From CAYRVF01 sp964427535 (GTDB lineage: Bacteria > Chloroflexota > Ktedonobacteria > Ktedonobacterales > JADMIN01): a stretch of 36,169 nucleotides of DNA. The notes under the pieces were generated by a model. It made no database searches. It worked only from the letters and a program-made list of their open reading frames with translations, and had not been told where the DNA came from. This document shows positions 8,995 to 16,090 of this stretch, piece after piece. Position numbers and translations under genes: made by a program. Every line of letters begins with the position of its first letter. Position 1 is the stretch's first letter. The stretch covers positions 1-36,169 of the forward strand of contig CAYRVF010000045.1 of the NCBI GenBank assembly GCA_964427535.1, given 5' to 3'.

Positions 8995-9014
8995 TGTCGG
9001 ATCGACATCCGACA
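8995..9014. promoter_or_regulatory. 20-bp palindrome upstream of the 8946 gene
   Basis: TGTCGGAT, a 4-bp centre (CGAC) and ATCCGACA form a perfect 8-bp inverted repeat. It lies between the candidate promoter (9129-9157, leftward) and the start codon. It could be an operator or a leader hairpin. A TetR-family gene lies next door. Confidence 0.55.
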
Positions 9015-9128
9015 GGGGCCGCGTATCTGCCCACAGGCGATCGAGCGCCCCGTGCGTGACGGAGCGGCGGCCGGCACATCTTCAGCGATTCCTCGCGGCA
9101 CACCCATGCCGCTTGCCGCCAGGGCAGA

Positions 9129-9157
9129 ATTGTACCAGAACGGAGTCCTTGCTACAA
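9129..9157 (-). promoter_or_regulatory. Putative leftward promoter for the 8946 operon
   Basis: On the minus strand TTGTAG (9157-9152) is followed after 17 bp by TACAAT (9134-9129), with TG one base upstream (extended -10, TGGTACAAT). The -35 is poor. The same bases read rightward as TTGTAC, 17 bp, TACAAT. Confidence 0.4.
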
Positions 9158-9291
9158 TCGCAGGCGCCTCGATCAGCGCTCCTCCGTCCGCCCGTCCAGA
9201 AATCTGGTGTTCATGCTGCCTCGCAAATGCCTCCGCGTGTACGATCTTAGGAAGAAAGTACCTGAAAGCAGGCGAGGCGAGATCGAGCGCT

Positions 9292-10038
9292 TCACCGTGG
9301 TGCCGCTCCGTCCAGGAACAGCGAGACGAGCGTCTGCGCCGTGGCCTGGTGCTCGTCGTCGGTGCGGGCCGTGTGCCCACCGGGATCAGTGAAGGCATCG
9401 AGCAGCGCCAGAAACGCGTCGGCCAGCGGACGCGGCGACATCTCGCGCACGTCGCCTGTCCGCATGCCGTCGAGGAGCAACAGCTTAATCGGGCACAACA
9501 GGTTCTCCTCATACGCGAGGCGCACCTCATCGGCCCGTTGCGTGCCCAAGAGCTCGTTGGTATCGCGCAGCATGGGCTCCATCGTCGCGTCGGCATGCAG
9601 GAAATATCCGGTGGCGAGGTCGATCAGGCGCTGCCGCACGCTTACCGCTTGCTGCTCGGTCACCGACCGCACGTAATGCCCGATCCGCTCCATCAGGTCA
9701 ATCAGCACCGCTGCATACAGGCCCTCTTTGTCACCGAAGTGATAGTACAGCGTCGGCTTGGTCACGCCGACGGCCTCCGCGACGTCGCCGACCGCGACAT
9801 CCGCGAATCCGCGTCGCAAAAAGAGGCGCCGCGCGTGCAGCAGGATGAGATCACGTGTCTCTAGCTCACCCACGGGATCACTCGCGGTTGGACGACCCGG
9901 TCGCCGGCGCGGCCGCGCCCGGCGCACAGTATCGTCATCCGATTGCGACGATATCGACAGCGTTCTCAGAGGAACCCCGGTCTCGAACTCCGTCCCGCGG
10001 TCCGTCTCGCAGAGAGTCTTGCCCACACAAGCCGCCAT
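9292..10038 (-). CDS. TetR-family transcriptional regulator
   Basis: The N-terminal helix-turn-helix is typical of TetR: LFLRRGFADVAVGDVAEAVG then VTKPTLYYHFGDKEGLYAAV. A helical ligand-binding C-terminal domain of about 140 residues follows. A basic Arg/Pro stretch precedes the HTH. The start is uncertain. ATG 10038 gives 248 aa but has a weak ribosome site, and GTG 9927, just before the basic stretch, would give a more usual length of about 211 aa. It is divergent from the 2-hydroxy-acid oxidase gene, with an inverted repeat at 10133-10165 in the shared region. By family habit it may repress that gene and itself. Confidence 0.9.
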   Translation of the reverse strand: MAACVGKTLCETDRGTEFETGVPLRTLSISSQSDDDTVRRARPRRRPGRPTASDPVGELETRDLILLHARRLFLRRGFADVAVGDVAEAVGVTKPTLYYHFGDKEGLYAAVLIDLMERIGHYVRSVTEQQAVSVRQRLIDLATGYFLHADATMEPMLRDTNELLGTQRADEVRLAYEENLLCPIKLLLLDGMRTGDVREMSPRPLADAFLALLDAFTDPGGHTARTDDEHQATAQTLVSLFLDGAAPR

Positions 10039-10094
10039 TCTCGCACTGGTCAGGTCTCGCGCTCCGCACCGCTGGCTGGTGCCTCCGCCGCATA

Positions 10095-10121
10095 TTGCCA
10101 GTTGCCATCTTCCAGTATACG
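10095..10121 (+). promoter_or_regulatory. Weak promoter candidate for the 2-hydroxy-acid oxidase
   Basis: TTGCCA at 10095-10100 and TATACG at 10116-10121 with a 15-bp spacer, which is shorter than ideal. Transcription would begin just before the inverted repeat at 10133-10165, putting that repeat in an operator-like position. Confidence 0.3.
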
Positions 10122-10132
10122 CTTCACGCACA

Positions 10133-10165
10133 GCGGAGTCGGCAAATTTCCCATACTGACTCCGC
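10133..10165. promoter_or_regulatory. Inverted repeat between tetR and oxidase (possible operator)
   Basis: GCGGAGTC at 10133-10140 and GACTCCGC at 10158-10165 are perfect complements separated by 17 bp. The position between a TetR gene and its divergent neighbour, just after a candidate promoter, fits an operator. A leader hairpin is the alternative. Confidence 0.5.
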
Positions 10166-10228
10166 ATGGCAACGTTGCAACAGAGCGCGCATCCACTGGA
10201 GAGGCTGACCCAGCCTGAGGAGCAGATC

Positions 10229-11302
10229 GTGGAACCCATCAACGTCTTCGACTACGAGCCGCTTGCCCGCGAGCGCATGGACCCCGGCGCCTGGGATTAC
10301 TTCCGCAGCGGGAGCGAAGACGAGGTCAGCCTGCGAGAGAATCGCGCGGCGTTCGAGCGCATCCGTCTGCGGCCACGCCTGCTGGTGGATGTCAGCGCCA
10401 TACACGTGCGGACGAGCGTGCTCGGCACGCCCGTGAGCATGCCGATCCTCGTCGCGCCCACCGCCTACCAGCGTCTCGCGCACGACGATGGCGAGCGTGC
10501 CACTGCGCGCGGCGCGGCGGCGGCGGGTACCCTCATGACCGCCAGCACCGACGCGACGACCTCGCTGGAGGAGATCGCGGAGGCGGGCGGTCCGCTCTGG
10601 TTTCAGCTCTACGTCTACCGCAACCGTGCGGCGTCGGAATCGCTCGTCCGGCGGGCCGAGAAGGCGGGCTACCGCGCGCTCGTGCTGACGGTGGATACAC
10701 CACGCCTGGGCCGCCGCGAGCGCGACATCCGCAACGGCTTCGGCCTGCCTTCGCATCTGCGGCTGGCGAATTTTGGCGAGGGGCTGACCGTCGAGCCGAC
10801 ACACAGCGCCTCCGCCTCGGGCATCGCCGCGCACGCTCTGTCGCGCTTCGACCCCTCGCTCACCTGGGAAGCGGTCGACTGGCTGCGCTCGATCACGCGC
10901 ATGCCGGTGCTGCTCAAAGGCATCCTCACGGCCGAGGATGCGGCGCTCGCCGTCGCGCACGGTGTCGATGGCATCATCGTCTCCAATCATGGCGGCAGGC
11001 AGCTCGACGGCGTGCCCGCGACGATCGAGGCGCTGCCCGAGGTGGTGGAGGCTGCGGGCGGGCGCTGCGAGGTCTATCTGGACGGCGGCGTGCGGCGTGG
11101 CACGGACGTGCTGAAGGCGCTAGCGCTCGGCGCGCGCGCGGTGCTGGTAGGCAGGCCAGTGCTTTGGGGGCTGGCGGTGAACGGCGAGCACGGCGTGCGT
11201 CACGTGCTCGACCTGCTGCGCGACGAGCTCGAAACGGCAATGGTCCTCTCCGGTCGCCCCACGCTCGACTCCATCGACCGCACACTGCTGCGGATGCCCT
11301 GA
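10229..11302 (+). CDS. FMN-dependent 2-hydroxy-acid oxidase/dehydrogenase
   Basis: This belongs to the glycolate oxidase / lactate oxidase / L-lactate dehydrogenase family. These TIM-barrel flavoproteins oxidise L-2-hydroxy acids to 2-oxo acids. Visible landmarks are MPILVAPTAYQRLAH near the N-terminus, QLYVYRN, LTVDTPRLGRRERD, the FMN-phosphate Lys in VLLKGIL (K230) and the catalytic VSNHGGRQLDG (His254, Arg257). LDGGVRRGTDVLKALALGA follows. The GTG at 10229 is chosen because GAGGAG sits six bases before it and the product then begins like its family (VFDYEPLARERM). The in-frame ATG 10166 has no ribosome site and lies at the edge of an inverted repeat. Substrate preference cannot be read from sequence. 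Probable control by the divergent TetR protein. Confidence 0.92.
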   Translation: MEPINVFDYEPLARERMDPGAWDYFRSGSEDEVSLRENRAAFERIRLRPRLLVDVSAIHVRTSVLGTPVSMPILVAPTAYQRLAHDDGERATARGAAAAGTLMTASTDATTSLEEIAEAGGPLWFQLYVYRNRAASESLVRRAEKAGYRALVLTVDTPRLGRRERDIRNGFGLPSHLRLANFGEGLTVEPTHSASASGIAAHALSRFDPSLTWEAVDWLRSITRMPVLLKGILTAEDAALAVAHGVDGIIVSNHGGRQLDGVPATIEALPEVVEAAGGRCEVYLDGGVRRGTDVLKALALGARAVLVGRPVLWGLAVNGEHGVRHVLDLLRDELETAMVLSGRPTLDSIDRTLLRMP

Positions 11303-11348
11303 GCGAGAGCCCAGATGCCCAGCCAGCGAGAGGCCGCCCAGAGGCAAA

Positions 11349-11374
11349 TGTGAGTGATTACTGTGAGCGATTAC
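11349..11374. repeat. Two 13-bp tandem direct repeats
   Basis: TGTGAGTGATTAC (11349-11361) is followed directly by TGTGAGCGATTAC (11362-11374), one mismatch. They lie 36 bp upstream of an extended -10 candidate (TGGTACACT, 11407-11415) ahead of the DUF4126 gene. They may be regulator half-sites. Confidence 0.7.
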
Positions 11375-11451
11375 CCAGTACGTCGGGGGAGTTACGTGAC
11401 CCCGCATGGTACACTGCTGCTGGGCTAAGCGCAATCGGGCGGCGCTACTGA

Positions 11452-11500
11452 GGCCTCATCCCCCACCTCCTTCCTCTTGTCAGCGGAAGGGGGGGAGCAG
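11452..11500. repeat. C/G-rich dispersed intergenic repeat, copy 1
   Basis: CCTCATCCCCCACCTCCTTC is followed after a short loop by GGAAGGGGGGGAGCAGG. It resembles copies at 15173, 15290, 18828, 20452, 27391 and 27463, all in gaps between genes. Confidence 0.5.
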
Positions 11501-11541
11501 GCGGCCAGACACGCAACGGGGGAACAGGGGAGGACATCACC

Positions 11542-12726
11542 ATGCCATTCAACGTCGCGAATGTCTCGCCGGGTAGTCCGCTCAGCGCGCAGGCGGTGTT
11601 GGTGCTGCTGGCCGCGCTCGGTCTCAGCGCGGCTACGGGGTTGCGGGCATATCTACCGCTCGTCGCCGTCGGCATCGCGGCGAATGTGCCCGCGCTCGAC
11701 GGCACGCAGGCCTTGCCGCTGCAAGCCCCGTTCACGCCGTTGAGTAACCCTGGTGTCATCGCGCTCTTCGGCGTCCTGGCGATTCTTGAGCTGATTCTGG
11801 ACAAGATTCCCGTCGTCGACCACCTCAACGATCTCGTCCATACGGTCATTCGGCCGCTCGTCGGAGCGGTCATCCTGGCGGGCACGACAAACTCACTGAG
11901 CCTGGTCAGTCCGTGGGTGGCAGCGGCGTTGGGCGCGGTGCTGGCGCTGGTGGTGCATGGGGCGAAAGCGGGCACCCGGCATGCGGTCTCGGCGACGACC
12001 ATCGGCATGGGCAACCCCATCGTCAGCCTAGTCGAAGACGTGCTGGTGATTCTGAGCGTGGTTCTACTGGTCTCATTCCCTATCGTCGGCTTCATCCTGA
12101 TGGTGCTGGTGCTCTTGCTGCTCTGGCGCGTCTTCCGCTGGCTGCTGCGCAGTGTCGGACGCATCTTTGGCGGCGGCAAGCGAGCGCCACGCGGCGTGGC
12201 CAGAGCCGGTCGGCAGGCTGCGCTGGTTCCGGCGGGCGGGCCACCGGCGGCGAACGCACAGGCCGCTGGCGCACGGGCGGCGAAGGGCGGTAAGCGGGTA
12301 CGCGCCAACAAGAAGGTGGCTCCTGGCCTTGGCGCCGCCGCGATCGTTCCGGCGCTGCCTCTGCCGCGCGTCCCTAGCGCCAAGGGCGGCCCTGGCGCGG
12401 CGGGTGGTGGTGCCGCACCAGCGGGCGCGGTGCCTGTCCCTGGCGCCGTCGGTCCCATCCCGGCGGCCGTGCCGATGACGCCGACCACGCCGACGACACC
12501 GACGACACCGACCATGCCCACCACGCCCGATGCTGACGCGCCAGGCTTCCTGACGGCTGGCCAGCCAGGGCAGTCGCCAATCCTCCCGCCAGCGCACACG
12601 ATTCAGCCGCCGATGCGCACAGCGCCATTGCCCAACACCCCCGCCGCGCCGTACCCTGAGGATGCCAAGACACTTCCGGCGTCGTACCGGCAGAATGCGA
12701 ACAACGCGAAGACCGAGCGCTACTAA
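11542..12726 (+). CDS. DUF4126 membrane protein with a Pro/Thr/Ala-rich C-terminal tail
   Basis: The first 215 residues match the DUF4126 pattern: LGLSAATGLRAYLPLVAVG, then LAILELILDKIPVVDHLNDL and the HTVIRPLVGA segment. About five hydrophobic helices follow. The family's function is unknown. From about residue 220 the protein becomes a long Ala/Gly/Pro-rich, basic then neutral tail, including the run of Thr-Pro units at 12478-12528. That tail is not a normal part of the domain and is probably disordered. GGGGAGG is seven bases before the ATG. The next gene starts 24 bp after the stop, so cotranscription is likely. Confidence 0.85.
   Translation: MPFNVANVSPGSPLSAQAVLVLLAALGLSAATGLRAYLPLVAVGIAANVPALDGTQALPLQAPFTPLSNPGVIALFGVLAILELILDKIPVVDHLNDLVHTVIRPLVGAVILAGTTNSLSLVSPWVAAALGAVLALVVHGAKAGTRHAVSATTIGMGNPIVSLVEDVLVILSVVLLVSFPIVGFILMVLVLLLLWRVFRWLLRSVGRIFGGGKRAPRGVARAGRQAALVPAGGPPAANAQAAGARAAKGGKRVRANKKVAPGLGAAAIVPALPLPRVPSAKGGPGAAGGGAAPAGAVPVPGAVGPIPAAVPMTPTTPTTPTTPTMPTTPDADAPGFLTAGQPGQSPILPPAHTIQPPMRTAPLPNTPAAPYPEDAKTLPASYRQNANNAKTERY
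12478..12528 (+). repeat. Degenerate 9-bp coding tandem repeat (Thr-Pro-Thr units)
   Basis: Six nine-base units close to ACGCCGACC encode TPTTPTTPTTPTMPTTP inside the tail of the DUF4126 protein. Such repeats can change length by slippage in frame. Confidence 0.75.
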
Positions 12727-12749
12727 TCGATCACGAGGCTCCATCCGAT

Positions 12750-14324
12750 ATGCGAGAGCGTCCATCCGCGCAGGCGAATCCTCCATCCCCCTCCGCCGTC
12801 ATCCGGCACGCGACATGGCCCTGGGCGGTCGGATCGGTGCTGGCTGTCGTAGTGCTGCTCGGCGGCACATTCGCCGCGCACACGCTCGTCTCGCACGCGC
12901 GCAAGGCCGCGCTCTCGGTCAGCGCCCCCGCCGTGCCGCCGATGGCCGTCGCAGCCGTCGCTCGACCCGAGGCGGGTGCGACGCTGCTCGCCGATGACGC
13001 CGCCGCCGGACACCTCGTCACGCTCGCGGTTCCCTCCACGGCGGTGTGTCCGCCCGTGGGAAGCTGCCCCACCGCCGCCGCGCCGGATGCGCTGGTGGTG
13101 CTGGATGGCGCGACGGGCGCGACGCTCGCCCGCACGCCACTCACCGGAGACGCCGCCGCCGCGACGGCCTCTAACGTGCTGCTGATCGATGCGTCGCGCC
13201 ATCTCGCCTACGCCGTTGGGCCGCGCGCGGTAACGCTCTTCTCGACGGAGACCGGGGCATATGTGGGCGGCTACGCGCTCCTGCTGGACTCGACGTGGAG
13301 CCGCATCACCGGCGCCGCGCTCGATACACACGGGCAGCACCTCCTGCTTCTGGGCGGCGACCAGCTGATCGCGCTCGACGCACCGACGGGCACCATCCTG
13401 GCCCAGCAGACGATTGCGGGGATCGGCGCGCGCTCCGCCGTGGATGGTCCGGTGCTCGATGGACAGCAGGGCGGCGTCTTCGTGCTCGTCGCTCAGACGG
13501 ACGGCGCTCCCTCGACGCTTCAGCGCTTCACCCTGGCGAGTGGGGCACAGGCATTCGCCCCAGGCGGGAGCTTCACGGCCGCGACGGGCACCCGACTCGG
13601 CCCGATCGATTCGGCGGGGCAGCGTCTCTATCTCTTCGAGAAGGGCGCTGCGGTCGCGTCCGTGGCGCTAGCCGATCTTGCCGCCAGCTCCGCGACACCA
13701 CAGCTCGCGCAGATCGAGACGCCTGAGCCAGCGTTGCGGGGTGCGGTTGCGCTCGGGTGGGACGGGACATCATCTGGCTCCATACTTGTCGCCGGACCGC
13801 ACGATGTGACGCTGCGCGATGCGCACAGGGGCACGTCGCGCGCGATGGTGCCGCTGCCGGACGTGCAGACGCCGTTCGCGCCGGTCCCAGGGGATAGCGC
13901 CAGCGGCATGGCCTATCTGCTCTCGACAGGCGGCGAGATCGTGCTCGTCCGTCCCGCGACGGCTGGCCTGCGCCAGAGTATGACGCCCGCGACGGGGCTC
14001 GTGCTGGCGCACGCCGCGATGGGCAGGTTCCTGCCGCCCACGAACCAGAATCCGCCCTTCATCTCGCCCGCGATATTCCCGCTCGTTCCGGGCACGGTAT
14101 CTCACGCATACTACATCCACTTCTCCGACCTGGGCTGGCAGGGGCCATTTCGTGGCAGCGCGAGCAGTGACGTCACGGCTGCGACGACGCCGGGCGCGGC
14201 GTACACCGCCACCTTCCGCATCGGCTGGACGGAGATCTTCGCGCGCACCCACACGTGGATCTGCGACGTCTTCCCTGACGGCTCCGTCCATCTGCGGACA
14301 GACACCGGCGACGCGCTGCCCTAG
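12750..14324 (+). CDS. Membrane-anchored extracytoplasmic protein, probably beta-propeller
   Basis: One hydrophobic segment at about residues 25-47 (VGSVLAVVVLLGGTFAAHTL) acts as an uncleaved signal-anchor, leaving about 475 residues outside the membrane. The outer part is rich in short beta-strand repeats of the form 'DALVVLDGATGATLARTPL', 'HLLLLGGDQLIALDAPTG' and 'RLYLFEKGAAVASVAL'. This is the pattern of YncE/PQQ-like propellers. No catalytic residues are recognised. It follows the DUF4126 gene by 24 bp. The start codon lacks a good ribosome site, so translation may be coupled to the upstream gene. A hairpin at 14337-14374 follows the stop. Confidence 0.7.
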   Translation: MRERPSAQANPPSPSAVIRHATWPWAVGSVLAVVVLLGGTFAAHTLVSHARKAALSVSAPAVPPMAVAAVARPEAGATLLADDAAAGHLVTLAVPSTAVCPPVGSCPTAAAPDALVVLDGATGATLARTPLTGDAAAATASNVLLIDASRHLAYAVGPRAVTLFSTETGAYVGGYALLLDSTWSRITGAALDTHGQHLLLLGGDQLIALDAPTGTILAQQTIAGIGARSAVDGPVLDGQQGGVFVLVAQTDGAPSTLQRFTLASGAQAFAPGGSFTAATGTRLGPIDSAGQRLYLFEKGAAVASVALADLAASSATPQLAQIETPEPALRGAVALGWDGTSSGSILVAGPHDVTLRDAHRGTSRAMVPLPDVQTPFAPVPGDSASGMAYLLSTGGEIVLVRPATAGLRQSMTPATGLVLAHAAMGRFLPPTNQNPPFISPAIFPLVPGTVSHAYYIHFSDLGWQGPFRGSASSDVTAATTPGAAYTATFRIGWTEIFARTHTWICDVFPDGSVHLRTDTGDALP

Positions 14325-14336
14325 CACGCCCGGGCA

Positions 14337-14374
14337 GGAGAGTAGACTCCCTCTCTGGAGCGAGTCTACTCTCC
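14337..14374 (+). terminator. Strong hairpin without U-tract between propeller gene and rph
   Basis: GGAGAGTAGACTC (14337-14349) pairs perfectly with GAGTCTACTCTCC (14362-14374) around a 12-base loop. The flanking CCGGG/CCGGG bases could extend it imperfectly. No run of T follows, so it may be a Rho-type or processing hairpin, or an element of the rph leader. Confidence 0.5.
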
Positions 14375-14444
14375 GGGCATGTGGCATACTTCCCCGAGAC
14401 AGCAGGCGAGAACGCGTTTCGGATGGTGCGCCAAGGAGGATACG

Positions 14445-15164
14445 ATGCCGCGTGTTGATGGCCGGGCCAACGATCAGCTTCGCCCGGTGCGGGTGACGCC
14501 AGACTATCTCAAGCATGCCGAAGGGTCGGTGCTGATTGAATTTGGCGACACGCGGGTATTGTGTGTCGCGACGATAGAAGACCGGGTGCCCCACTTCCTG
14601 GAGGGCCGCAACCAGGGGTGGATTACCGCCGAGTACGCGATGTTGCCGCGCGCGGGCTCCTCGCGGTCCGCGCGCGAATCGGTGACTGGGCGTGTCGGCG
14701 GCCGCACGCACGAGATCCAGCGGCTCATCGGGCGCTCACTCCGTGCGGCGGTGGATATGCGCGCCCTGGGCGAGCGCACCATCACCCTCGACTGCGATGT
14801 GTTGCAGGCCGATGGCGGCACCCGCACCGCCTCGATCACAGGCGCTTGGATCGCGCTGAAGCGCGCGTGTCTGCGCCTCCACGCACTGGGCGTGCTGCCC
14901 GTCGATCCGGTGCGGGTGGAGGTGGCCGCCGTGAGCGTCGGCGTCGTGCACGGCGAGACGCTGCTCGACCTGGCGTATGTCGAAGACTCTCGCGCAGAGG
15001 TCGACGCGAACGTCGTGATGACCGGGCGCGGCGAGTATATCGAGGTGCAGGGTACGGCGGAGGGCAAACCCTTCCCGCGCGCCCGTCTGGATGAGATGCT
15101 CGCGCTCGCCGAGCACGGCATCGACGAGCTGCTCACTGTGCAACGCCAATACGCCAGCGTCTGA
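14445..15164 (+). CDS. rph: Ribonuclease PH
   Basis: This is a phosphorolytic 3'-5' exoribonuclease that trims tRNA 3' ends, active as a hexamer in the cytoplasm. The 239-aa length equals the usual family length. Characteristic segments are NDQLRPVRVTPDYLKHAEGS at the N-terminus, ITAEYAMLPRAG, the phosphate-binding region SVTGRVGGRTHEIQRLIGRS and DCDVLQADGGTRTASITGAW. LLDLAYVEDSRAEVDANVVM follows. The ATG is placed by AAGGAGGA four bases upstream; an upstream in-frame ATG at 14379 is not supported. A C/G-rich hairpin (15183-15205) follows the stop and may end the transcript. The common partner rdgB is not adjacent. Confidence 0.97.
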   Translation: MPRVDGRANDQLRPVRVTPDYLKHAEGSVLIEFGDTRVLCVATIEDRVPHFLEGRNQGWITAEYAMLPRAGSSRSARESVTGRVGGRTHEIQRLIGRSLRAAVDMRALGERTITLDCDVLQADGGTRTASITGAWIALKRACLRLHALGVLPVDPVRVEVAAVSVGVVHGETLLDLAYVEDSRAEVDANVVMTGRGEYIEVQGTAEGKPFPRARLDEMLALAEHGIDELLTVQRQYASV

Positions 15165-15172
15165 AACAGAAC

Positions 15173-15333
15173 CTCACCCCCACCCCTTCCCCGCAAGGGA
15201 AGGGGCAGCGCGGCATGCCTCGCCCCACAATACCGTGTCGGCCCATAGGGCGCCACGAACTCTGCGATTCAGCCGGTACGCCCGCCTCACTGCCCTTCCC
15301 CTGCAAAGGGAGGGGGTTGGGGGAGAGAAGCTG
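15173..15333. repeat. Inverted pair of C/G-rich dispersed repeats (copies 2 and 3)
   Basis: The left module (15173-15207) contains a perfect 9-bp stem, CCCCTTCCC/GGGAAGGGG, with a 5-base loop. The right module (about 15291-15333) reads similarly on the opposite strand (CTCTCCCCCAACCCCCTCCC in reverse). Together they bracket about 85 bp without a gene. The arrangement resembles a small non-autonomous element or a pair of REP-like units. Confidence 0.55.
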
Positions 15334-15434
15334 CCCAGGAAAATAATCTTCGCCGCCTGCCCGTTTTTGGCACGCAATCTGCTTGCTCTTCCCCCCTCTC
15401 GGGAGCGCCGCCCGGTCGTCAATGCGGAGCGCAC

Positions 15435-15463
15435 TTGCGCGCCGGGCCGTTTTCCCGTAGGAT
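15435..15463 (+). promoter_or_regulatory. Promoter candidate for the 15572 gene, with a hairpin-containing leader
   Basis: TTGCGC at 15435-15440, 17 bp, TAGGAT at 15458-15463. The leader of about 100 nt contains GCGGCACC (15468-15475) pairing with GGTGCCGC (15497-15504). Apart from the repeat pair, nothing else is seen in the gene-free stretch 15165-15571. Confidence 0.35.
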
Positions 15464-15571
15464 GCACGCGGCACCGTTCGCTTCTTTGCTGCGGAGGGTG
15501 CCGCATGGCGCGAGGCATGGAGCATCGTGCCATCGTGATCTCTGGGCGGTCACACGAAGGAGGAACCAGGC

Positions 15572-15970
15572 ATGTTTGCGAGTCTGGCAGCGGCTACTCC
15601 CACCAACCAGGTCGTCTTCATCCCAACCACTGGCATTCTCGACCAGCTCTTCCACAAGACAGCGATCAGTCTCCAGGTGCTCGGCTATCCCAACCCGCCG
15701 TATTCCATCACTCTGATTGGCATTATCATCGTCCTGCTCGTCGCGCTCGCGGCGAACTCCATCACCGAGCGACTCACATCGCGCAAGGTGAGTCTCTTTG
15801 CGGCTGTCGTCATCACCATTCTGGGCTCGTTCATCTTCTCCGCGTATGTGATACTGCCATTCGAGATCGTCATCGAGGGCGTGCGGCTCGTCGCGGCGCT
15901 CGTCGGCGCGATCGTCATTGCGGTCTTCTACACGCTGCTCACCGGCAAGTCGAGCGGGAAGAAGGGCTAG
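15572..15970 (+). CDS. Small integral membrane protein, 132 aa
   Basis: Three hydrophobic segments lie at about residues 45-65, 74-96 and 102-124, after an extracytoplasmic-looking N-terminus. A basic C-terminus (GKSSGKKG) follows. The topology and the short polar loop NSITERLTSRKV recall transglycosylase-associated / GlsB-like small membrane proteins, but the Gly pattern of that family is weak, so I leave it unnamed. GGAGGAACC precedes the ATG. It stands alone in its direction between rph and the DUF1684 gene. Confidence 0.75.
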   Translation: MFASLAAATPTNQVVFIPTTGILDQLFHKTAISLQVLGYPNPPYSITLIGIIIVLLVALAANSITERLTSRKVSLFAAVVITILGSFIFSAYVILPFEIVIEGVRLVAALVGAIVIAVFYTLLTGKSSGKKG

Positions 15971-16090
15971 CATCCTCGCGCTCGCCAGGCAGATGCCGAG
16001 GGGCACATTTACCGGGAGCATCGCGCGGGAGCCAGAGCAACACCCTGGCCCACCGTCGCGATGCTTCCGCCTGTGATTGCGAGGCAGACG

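Larger units (their letters stand above)
8947..9291. other. Gene-free stretch between a membrane-protein operon and tetR
   Basis: I see no credible gene in these 345 bases. They hold a palindrome (8995-9014) and an inverted ATTGTA/TACAAT pair (9129-9158). That pair can be read as a promoter on either strand. The rightward reading would run antisense into the tetR-type gene. Confidence 0.6.

Noticed and set aside
7987..9864. 625-codon open frame on the plus strand
   Set aside because: It runs opposite a membrane-protein gene, a gene-free gap and tetR. No domain or ribosome site is present, and the opposite-strand genes have clear features.
13770..14711. 313-codon minus-strand frame across the propeller end and rph start
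   Set aside because: It covers part of two well-supported genes and an intergenic hairpin, and has shadow composition.
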